DNA from: Tolypeutes matacus
Lineage: Eukaryota > Chordata > Mammalia > Cingulata > Chlamyphoridae
Length of the DNA stretch: 64,000 bases
Direction of reading: 5' to 3'
Assembly: GCA_026826555.1 (NCBI GenBank)
Contig: JAKSZT010037198.1
Location: 6,681,775-6,745,774 of the forward strand
Shown: in pieces, positions 57,181 to 64,000 of the stretch
Position numbering within the stretch: the stretch's first letter is position 1
How the letters are laid out: each line of letters starts with the position of its first letter
Position numbers and translations under genes: made by a program
Notes under the pieces: model-generated
What the model saw: only the letters and a program-made list of their open reading frames with translations
Database searches by the model: none
Told to the model about the DNA's origin: nothing

Positions 57181-57570
57181 AATAACATCTTCAAAGGTCC
57201 TGTTTTCAGACATTCCTTTTATGTGGGACATGATTCCAATCCCCAATAGTTGCCATCAATACTTATGTTGATGCCTCTAGTTATTTTGGTTGCCTGTGCT
57301 TTTTTTGATTCCTCAGGAAATGCTCATGGGAATAATATTCCCTGAATTCTTTGTTGGTAACAATTTATGCTATTTATACTTGAGTATAAAGTCACTTTTG
57401 TGCGCTATAAATGCTAGGCTCACAATTTATTTACTTGAGTATCTTAAATTTCATTTCATTTTCTTTTGACAAGTTTATTGATACTCTGATCTTTTCCCCT
57501 TATAAGACTCTTGCCATTTTTGCCTAGATGCCCAGTGGATATATATATTTTTGAAGTATAGAACTTTTAC
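57181..57570. other. Intronic, unassigned
   Basis: No gene or recognised repeat, A/T-rich. Confidence 0.4.
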
Positions 57571-57585
57571 CAAAAAATGTTGTAT

Positions 57586-58205
57586 TGTTCAGCCAAATGG
57601 GTGCTGATGCAAGGTACCAGAAGTCTGTTGGCTTTTATAAAGGGTATTTATTTGGGGTAGAAGCTTACAGTTACAAGGCCTTAAAGAGCTCAACTCAAGG
57701 TACCATAAGAGGTACTTCCTCACCCAAAGTCTTTTGCCATGTATTGAGGCAAGATGGCGGTGATGTCTGATAGGGTTCAGTTTTCCTCTTCCCTCTTAAG
57801 GCCTTGTGGGCCCAGTTTCTTCTGATCTCAGCTGTAAGCTGGCATAGGGCTCATCTGTCTTCCCAGGGCTCATTTCTTTCCGGGCTCAGCCGCTCTGGTC
57901 TCTTCACAAGGTGAGCTATAAACTATCAAGCTAATGGCTCATCTCTCTTTCTGGGGCCCCTGCCGTGTCTATGGAGCTGCTTCTGTGTCCTTGATTGAGC
58001 GTCTGTTTATATAGCCCACCAAGGTGGCAGGTACTCAACCCTGCATTCCCTAATGATGTGGTAGAATGAAAGCCCTAATCTTAACATAATTTAATCAAAA
58101 GCATCTCGGCTGAACCTAATACAATCAAAGGGTGTCATGCCAGAGGGACAGACCAGTTTACAATCATAATATCTCTTTTTGGAATTCATAAATAATCTCA
58201 AACTG
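57586..58205 (-). repeat. LTR-like repeat, minus orientation
   Basis: Reads GCCAAATGGGTGCTGATGCAAGG ... CCAGTTTACAATCATAATATC ... CAAACTGCC on +, the reverse of the 55395-56420 family. Middle landmarks are GAAGCTTACAGTTACAAGGCC, GTACCATAAGAGGTAC and AGGCAAGATGGCGG. No reading frame beyond chance. Confidence 0.6.
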
Positions 58206-58492
58206 CCAAAAATATCATAGCTACTGTGAGTTGTTATGGGTTGATAGCCTCAAATATGGTGTGTTTTTAACAGTTTTCTGTTTGCTTTCCAGGCATTTTC
58301 TTGAAATTTGGTTTTAAGCATTTGTATTATTCTCTTCCTGTACTTTTCTTCTTAACAGACTTCTATTTATAGGTTGCAGTTGGGTTGGCTTTACTTTTTT
58401 CTTTTTTTCCTTCTTAAAATTTCCTCCTTTTTGCCTTCTGTTTCACTTGAGGCATTAACTCTTGTAAGTTTGTTTTTGTGTTCTTTCTAGCT
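58206..58492. other. Intronic, T-rich, unassigned
   Basis: No feature recognised. Confidence 0.4.
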
Positions 58493-58506
58493 TTGTTTTC
58501 ATTTCT

Positions 58507-58549
58507 TTTTTTACCAGGAGGTCCCGGGGATCGAACCCAGGTCCCTCCA
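58507..58549 (-). mobile_element. 43-bp 5'-truncated DAS SINE
   Basis: Only the A tail (T7) and the B-box half of the head remain (ACCAGGAGGTCCCGGGGATC); it ends at GTCCCTCCA. A perfect 14-bp TSD TTGTTTTCATTTCT (58493-58506, 58550-58563) shows it inserted in this short form. Confidence 0.9.
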
Positions 58550-58563
58550 TTGTTTTCATTTCT

Positions 58564-59215
58564 GAAATGATTATTTTAATGCCTAATTCTTTCCGGAATT
58601 CTGTTACCTCAAATCAGAATTAGAGAAAAATTAGAAATATTTTGTTCTTTCATGTTTTGTATCATTTTCTTAATGCCTTTTAAGTCAGCATCTTTTAGTT
58701 TGATGTCTTAGTGTGATTTGAAAGAGAAGATAGTTGTTTTGCTTTGTTCTCTAGGCATGTTTTTCTGGCATGCTATCCTTGGCTGTAGGGGTATTATCCT
58801 GGTACTTGTTCTTTTTCTCTTATAATAACTTTGTATGGAATTTGACCTTTTTTTTGTGTTTTACTTTTATGTGAAATTAATTTTCTTGTACTTTTAGACA
58901 GGGACATGGATCAGGGTGGCTTTTCTGACTTCATTGTGTTCTCTCTTTTTTGTGTCATCATTGTGGCTTGCTACTGAGATTTCCTGGTTCTGTTCTCTTC
59001 CCCAATCTGGACCTTTTTTTTCTTTTCTGTCTGTATTGCTCAGACTGTTTTGGAGTAATTTTAGATGCAGAAAAAAGTTAAACAGAGTTGGTTCAGAGTT
59101 TCTGTATACCCCTCACTTAGTTTTCCTATTGTTAACATCTTACATAATCATGGTACATTTGTCAAAAGTAAGAAACCAGATTGGTACAGTAGTATCAATT
59201 TACTCCATAAAAGAG
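58564..59215. other. Intronic; old L1 3' piece at 59030-59215
   Basis: 59030-59215 has reverse L1 text (GTAATTTTAGATGCAG, GTTTCTGTATACCCCTCAC, CATCTTACATAATCATGGTAC). The rest has no feature. Confidence 0.45.
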
Positions 59216-59217
59216 TA

Positions 59218-59500
59218 ACTTTTAAAAAATAATTTTTATTGAATTAAATAGAGCGTTTTCTCTTCTAACCAATATACTTTGTAGAGTTGAAAGCAGAGCT
59301 TTGCTCGTTTACTTGGCTCCAAACCAGTTTTCTGGCAGTTTCCCTGGCTTCCCATTCTTCTTCTTTCTAGGTTTCTCTTGTTCTTTCACTTTCATTTGTG
59401 CTGGTTTCCATACCTCCCCAAGGGAAACAAAATCCAAATAAGACATGTGGCCTGTTAAGATCAACAAGAACTTTAGGACATTTGGTAAAAGGAGTGGAAC
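59218..59500 (-). pseudogene. Possible retrocopy with a C-terminal open frame
   Basis: On minus, a frame is open from about 59498 to TAA at 59319-59321 and ends KPRKKKNGKPGKLPENWFGAK; the Lys-rich stretch followed by a hydrophilic tail looks like a natural C terminus. Downstream on minus is a short 3' UTR-like stretch with CAATAAAAATT (about 59240) followed by an A/T-rich end. No TSD was found and the parent gene is unknown, so retrocopy status is tentative. Confidence 0.35.
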
Positions 59501-59710
59501 CTTTAATGCTATTTAATTTGATGCTTATTTGCCTTATGGGAATAGGTTGTATAAGATTGAAAGAGTAAATTCAGGGTCTTTTTGTTTCAGTTAATCAATT
59601 TTCTATTACCATAATATTGTTATGTTTGAGAACTTTATCTGTTAGCAATAGCCTTTGGTGCCTAACATATATTTGGTGCTCAAATCTTTAACACTTTATG
59701 TGCTTTCTAG

Positions 59711-59788
59711 GCAACAGCTGAACAGATGCGTCTCGCTCAAGTGATCTTTGATAAGAATGATTCAGACTTTGAAGCTAAAGTTAAACAG
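59711..59788 (+). CDS. UBAP2: UBAP2 coding exon 3, codons 34-59
   Basis: Acceptor TGCTTTCTAG ends at 59710 and donor CAG|GTATGC starts at 59789; 78 bases, phase 0 on both sides. It translates ATAEQMRLAQVIFDKNDSDF then EAKVKQ, as I recall for human UBAP2. UBAP2L has ATAEQIRLAQMISDHNDADF here, so IFDKNDSDFEAK distinguishes UBAP2. The helical segment leads into the UBA domain, whose first helix begins in FEAKVKQ and continues in exon 4. Confidence 0.95.
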
Positions 59789-60280
59789 GTATGCTTCTGA
59801 AAAGGATAACTGTCAGTTTTGTAATCTCTTGTTTTTTATTGTACTTAAAAAGATCATTTCACTAGAGATTTTAGTTTTAAAGTATGCTTCTTGCTTAGTC
59901 TCAACTCATTTCTGTGTATTGGACATTGGACTGGTGAGTAAATACTATTATTGGTGGCCAGAATGAAGGAACTGAATATATTCATCTTCTTGGCAGTAGA
60001 ATCTTTCTAAGGTACTAGTGTTTACATTTGAACACTGGGTTAGACATTTATGAAAGCATATTGACATTTTCTACACCGGTGCACAGAAAGTAGATTTAGC
60101 ACTTAGCACTTTAATCAGGAAATTTTGTTTAATGTTAAGGAAGAGCTGAATTGCCTTTTCAAATAGGGTGTGATTTGAAACTTTAGTTGGAAAAGTGTAA
60201 AATTAAATTTTAGGGAGATGTGTGTTCATTTAGAATTTTTATAAGAGGCTTTTTTGAAATCTTGGTTTCAAATCCTTCTT

Positions 60281-60469
60281 CTTTTTTTCTTTTTTTTTAA
60301 TATTTTATTTATTTATTCATTTATCCCCCCCTTGCTGCTTGTGCTCGCTGGGCCAGCCAACCACGCCACGCGGGCGGGCCCGCCCCCACCAGGAGGCCCC
60401 GGGAACGGAACCCGGAGCCCCCCACATGGCAAACGGGAGCCCCACCGATTGAGCCACAGCCGCTTCCCT
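60281..60469 (-). mobile_element. DAS-III-type SINE
   Basis: Full minus copy, unusually G/C-rich in its middle (CACGCGGGCGGGCCCGCCC), with high CpG retention suggesting youth. TSD AAATCCTTCTT at 60270-60280 and 60470-60480. Confidence 0.92.
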
Positions 60470-60624
60470 AAATCCTTCTTTTCTGATGAAACTTCCTTTG
60501 CCTTCAAGATTCTAAAAACCAAGCCGTAACCCCTGTCTCGGCAGCAGGCACTCCAATCCTTGATAGAGGTCTTCTAGTAATTATACCTTGGAGTGAACGT
60601 CCCAAAGTGAACTCTTAAGTCTTT

Positions 60625-60810
60625 TTTTTTTTTTTTTTTTAAGATTTTATTTATTTATTCATTTATCCCCCCCTTGCTGCTTGTGCTCGGTGGGTCAGCT
60701 AACCACGCCGTGCAGGCGGGCTTGCCTTCACCAGGAGGCCCCGGGAACCGAACCCGGGGCCTCCCATATGGTAAACGGGAGCCCTACTGCTTGAGCCACA
60801 GCCGCTTCCC
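60625..60810 (-). mobile_element. DAS-III-type SINE
   Basis: Full minus copy. The flank TTAAGTCTTTT (60614-60624) against TTTAGTCTTTT (about 60815-60825) is a TSD with one mismatch. Confidence 0.88.
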
Positions 60811-60825
60811 ATCTTTAGTCTTTTG

Positions 60826-62134
60826 CTATGTAGATTTCTTTGTACTTATAATTGTTGACATCAGGCAATGCTAATTTTTTGAAAGGCCACAAAAGGATTT
60901 ATTAATATAGAATCCATTCTCTGGAATGAGATCCATGTAATATATCTACATATTTTGTTGCCTTTTATCTTATTTTAATAGAATAGCTGACACATGAAAA
61001 AGAGAACAGTGGACCAGGAGTTCAAAGCTTTAAGTCTTACTTTAGTTCTCTTTCTTGCTTATCTAATCACTGGGGGAGTTTTGATACTGACTGTATCTTA
61101 ACAATTATATGTATGGTAGGTATTCAATTAATACATAACCTTGGATAAAATCTGACACTATTTGTAGATGTCCAGAGACTGAAGCACTTGGAAGCTGTAG
61201 AGTGTACAGAATTTTACTGCATAAGAAAAGAGAAAACAGAGAGACTGAGTGGTATAGTGCAAAGAACTGTGATTTTGAGATCACGAGGACTGATTTCTAG
61301 ATGGGCTTTGCTAGTAATTAGATTTGTTTGCCACAGACAAGTCAGTTGATATGTTGGGGGCAGGCTGTTTTGAACTGTATCTAGTACATGTTAAAATAGT
61401 TAAACAAAGTTAAAACATAATAAATTTATTCATTCTCTTTTTGAGAGACCTGTATTGTGCATAACCTATGATTGTTCTTAGTGATGAAAATATAATGTAG
61501 TTTAGATTATAAACTAAAGAGAATGACCTGAGACTCACTCCTTTGTTAATATAAACATAGCACCCTGTTGAAACTCCTCAAGAAATCAGTATGTCTAGGA
61601 GTGAGTGTTGTGGCAGCTGTAGAATTCCACTTGACAGACCTTAAGAGTGTCATAATTTAGTATGTGTGTGTAGTATTCCAATGCAAGCATTGAAAGCTGA
61701 GGTAGAAGACGTCCCAGTATAAAACAGTTGGACTGGATATTGTGTGAAGGATGACCACGTATTTATACTTGGTCTTTGGGAAACATATAATACCATCTAG
61801 TATTTGAGTTGTTCAGAAGTTTAAGAATTGTTGAACTCAGTTTGTGTAGTCAGATATCAGATCCTGGATATTCTGGGAATGTTGGGCATGTGAGTAAATA
61901 CATGTGTGTATGCTACTGATTAATAATCTGATATTTGGTCAGCTTGGAGCAGGTTTGATTTGTAGTTTGACTCTGATAGTATTTGTCAAATGACATGGGA
62001 TGGTCACAGAAATACCAGGGAATCCTATTCTTGGATCGTAAGCTCAGAGTCTGGAAGAGGGCATGTTCATATAGAAGGATTGCATAATTTCTCTCTTTGT
62101 GTGGAAGTGTCTGGAAATTAAAATCATGTGGCAT
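60826..62134. other. Unique intron 3 sequence
   Basis: No gene or clear repeat. Confidence 0.45.
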
Positions 62135-62240
62135 TGGGGAGTGGGTATAGCTCAGTGGTTGAGCACCTGTTTTGCATGTACGAGGTCCTGGGTTCAGTCC
62201 CCGATACCGCCTTTAAATAAAAAATAAAAGTAAAAAATAA
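62135..62240 (+). mobile_element. DAS-type SINE, monomer
   Basis: GGGGAGTGGGTATAGCTCAG head, still strongly tRNA-like (TAGCTCAGTGGTTGAGC A box, GGGTTCAGTCCCC B box), then a TAAATAAAAAATAAAA tail. About 140 bp upstream of exon 4. Confidence 0.85.
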
Positions 62241-62380
62241 CTTCTCTGTTAATGGGCATACAGTGTATAAAGATGTAATCTGAGGCAAGAATGTATAAAG
62301 GAGAAGGGATGGAGATATATAGAAGTAGAGAGTTTTATATTTTTCAGCTCCCACTAACCATTTTTTGATAATTTTAACAG

Positions 62381-62491
62381 CTGATGGAAGTGACAGGGAA
62401 GAATCAGGATGAATGCATAGTGGCCCTACATGACTGTAATGGAGATGTGAACAAAGCTATCAATATATTGCTGGAAGGGAATTCAGACACG
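62381..62491 (+). CDS. UBAP2: UBAP2 coding exon 4, codons 60-96 (UBA domain)
   Basis: Acceptor ATAATTTTAACAG ends at 62380 and donor ACG|GTAATT starts at 62492; 111 bases, phase 0. It translates LMEVTGKNQDECIVALHDCN then GDVNKAINILLEGNSDT, identical as far as I recall to human UBAP2 and close to UBAP2L. It is most of the UBA domain, a three-helix ubiquitin-binding fold. The usual MGF/MGY loop is VTG in this family, the second helix is QDECIVALHDC, and GDVNKAINILLEG is the third. The following exon (starting near SWETV in human) is not in the window. The 87-codon single-exon frame across 62384-62647 reads into the intron and is not the product. Confidence 0.96.
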
Positions 62492-63310
62492 GTAATTATT
62501 ATTAATAAATACTTTTACTCGATTTGCAGTTTTAAGATTTGTCTCCGATTCCATATCATATTTTCAACTTCACCTTGGTTGAGGGAGGGGGTGGAGGGAT
62601 TATGGGTGCCATTCCATGTTTGTTATAAGTTCCAGAAAGAGCACTAACCTGAAATGACTGTTTTTGTTATGTGTGGTTTCTTCATGAAGTCATAGAATCT
62701 GAAGAATTGAAAGAGAACTTGGTCATCTACTCCAGCCTTACACAGTTTCCAAAATTCTCTGGGCCTGTGGACATTTTCACCACCTGAAAAACTTCTCTTG
62801 GCTCCACTGCTCATGTTTCTTCATCTCAATCGTCACCTCTTACTACTCCTTATATCTCTAGACTAACAGAAAACCAGGATTTGCTGGTGTATCTATTTGC
62901 TTATGTGTGAATATTCTACAGCCACATTCTCATGACAGTTTGACAGAAATATATATATAAGTTGTTTTAATTTGGCTAAGTTTGGGGAATGTGCAGGCAC
63001 GTTAGAACTCATCCATTTGTTTTAGGAAGGATATAACTAAGCCACACCAGGCAGTTGTCAACCCTAATTGTTTGGTTTCTACATGGCAATTGCACAATAT
63101 TTCATTTTTATTTTTAAACTGAGAAACCATTTCACACCAGATTAAAACAAATAATGATTCACCTGGAAAAAGGGGACTACAAAGATGAACACATCACAAC
63201 ATGCCTTCCTTGTCAGTATCCTTGTTTAATGACCATTTTTATTTTTAGGGACAGGCTCAATTAGGGATAGGCAGTATAAAAATTAAATGCTGTGAAAATT
63301 GAAAAGTAAA
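62492..63310. other. UBAP2 intron 4, first part
   Basis: Single-copy, no further exon recognised. 63100-63180 has weak L1-like A-rich text (GAAACCATTTCACACCAGATTA). Confidence 0.45.
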
Positions 63311-63319
63311 ATGAATATC

Positions 63320-63323
<4 letters not shown>

Positions 63324-63350
<27 letters not shown>

Positions 63351-63513
63351 TATTTATTTATTCATTTATCCCCCCCTTGCTGCTTGTGCTCGCTGGGTCA
63401 GCTAACCACGCCGTGTGGGCGGGCTTGCCTTCACCAGGAGGCCCCGGGAACCGAACCCGGAGCCTCCCATATGGTAAACGGGAGCCCTACTGATTGAGCC
63501 ACAGCCGCTTCCC
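63324..63513 (-). mobile_element. DAS-III-type SINE
   Basis: Full minus copy; perfect TSD ATGAATATCTTTT at 63311-63323 and 63514-63526. Intron 4 continues to the window end without a recognisable exon. Confidence 0.93.
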
Positions 63514-64000
63514 ATGAATATCTTTTTATATGATTTGAAGCAAGGAGAATGAATTTCATTATAAAAATTAAGTAATTGGGAAAATAGTTCACTACTCGAA
63601 TAGAGCATTATCTTTAGGTAAAATCCTCTTCAGGAGAATACTTGTTGATACGATAAACCACCAAACAAATTTATTGCGAAAATATATCATATTATAAAAG
63701 TGATGAAGTTAACATTTTGAATTGTTTTTGTTTGCTGCCACTTAGGCATATGTTTCCTGTGTTTTATAAAATATCAGAATCTGTTTACTTCATTGCTAAT
63801 GGATAGAGAATAGAATGACTCATTTATTTTCAAAATGAACTAAAGATCTTCACTGCCATCTCTCTAGAAAAAAAAAGTGACTGAATAAATACTTCCAAAT
63901 CATTAATTGAAAGGGTTGTTTTCTTTTTATGGTTGCAGTAAGCCAGCTACCTTAAGATGAAAACACTACTTTCTGTTGCCTTTCCTTTAGCTCTAGCAGA

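Noticed and set aside
45380..59710. Intronic C/D snoRNAs (human UBAP2 hosts SNORD121A/B)
   Set aside because: The human snoRNAs lie, as I recall, in introns nearer the 3' end of the gene; I saw no convincing box C/box D pair here.
62135..62216. Possible real tRNA gene
   Set aside because: The A and B boxes are clear, but an A-rich tail follows and similar heads occur throughout the window, so it is a SINE head.
62384..62647. 87-codon single-exon frame
   Set aside because: It begins inside UBAP2 exon 4 and reads through a good GTAATT donor into the intron.
63980..64000. Possible UBAP2 exon 5 acceptor at the window end (CCTTTCCTTTAG)
   Set aside because: The bases that follow (CTCTAGCAGA) do not encode the expected SWETV-like continuation, and too few bases remain to judge.

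Overview
The window is nuclear DNA from a placental mammal, almost certainly an armadillo (Xenarthra, Dasypus-like). It is dense with tRNA-derived SINEs of the armadillo DAS type: a tRNA-like head, a G/C-rich middle and an AATAAA-rich A tail, flanked by target-site duplications (TSDs). It also holds several layers of L1, two ancient MIR copies, Tigger and hAT relics, and spliced exons with GT-AG borders. There are no operons, CRISPR arrays or microbial genes.

Only one protein-coding gene can be supported: the 5' part of UBAP2 (ubiquitin-associated protein 2), on the + strand. A CpG island at about 5.3-6.3 kb holds the promoter and a probable non-coding first exon ending near 5987. Three coding exons follow at 45281-45379, 59711-59788 and 62381-62491. 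They join in frame (33+26+37 codons) to give the UBAP2 N terminus and its UBA domain. Intron 1 is about 39 kb, intron 2 about 14 kb and intron 3 about 2.6 kb. The rest of the gene lies beyond 64000. Gene identity rests on my recall of the human protein, which is near-identical over exons 3 and 4.

Layout. 1-3.1 kb: minus-strand L1 with ORF1 and a monomeric 5' UTR, interrupted by SINEs and a 100-N assembly gap. 3.1-4.2 kb: two head-to-tail retroviral-type LTRs. 4.2-5.3 kb: upstream flank with MIR-like traces. 5.3-6.3 kb: promoter. 6-45 kb: intron 1, unique at 6-9 kb and then alternating L1, SINE, Tigger and unique blocks, including a large broken L1 at about 32-38 kb. 45-60 kb: intron 2, with an unidentified retrocopy inserted in a MIR and a tower of nested L1, LTR-like and SINE insertions at 53-57 kb. 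60-64 kb: introns 3 and 4.

The most interesting observations are structural: a SINE that reads as an exact circular permutation between TSDs; two places where SINEs landed serially on the same target, giving three TSD copies; a strong antisense bias of the full-length DAS SINEs relative to UBAP2; a TFEB-type CLEAR palindrome plus two ZNF143/THAP11-type sites in the promoter; and three open frames or retrocopy remnants I could not identify. I see no evidence for a wholly new biological system.
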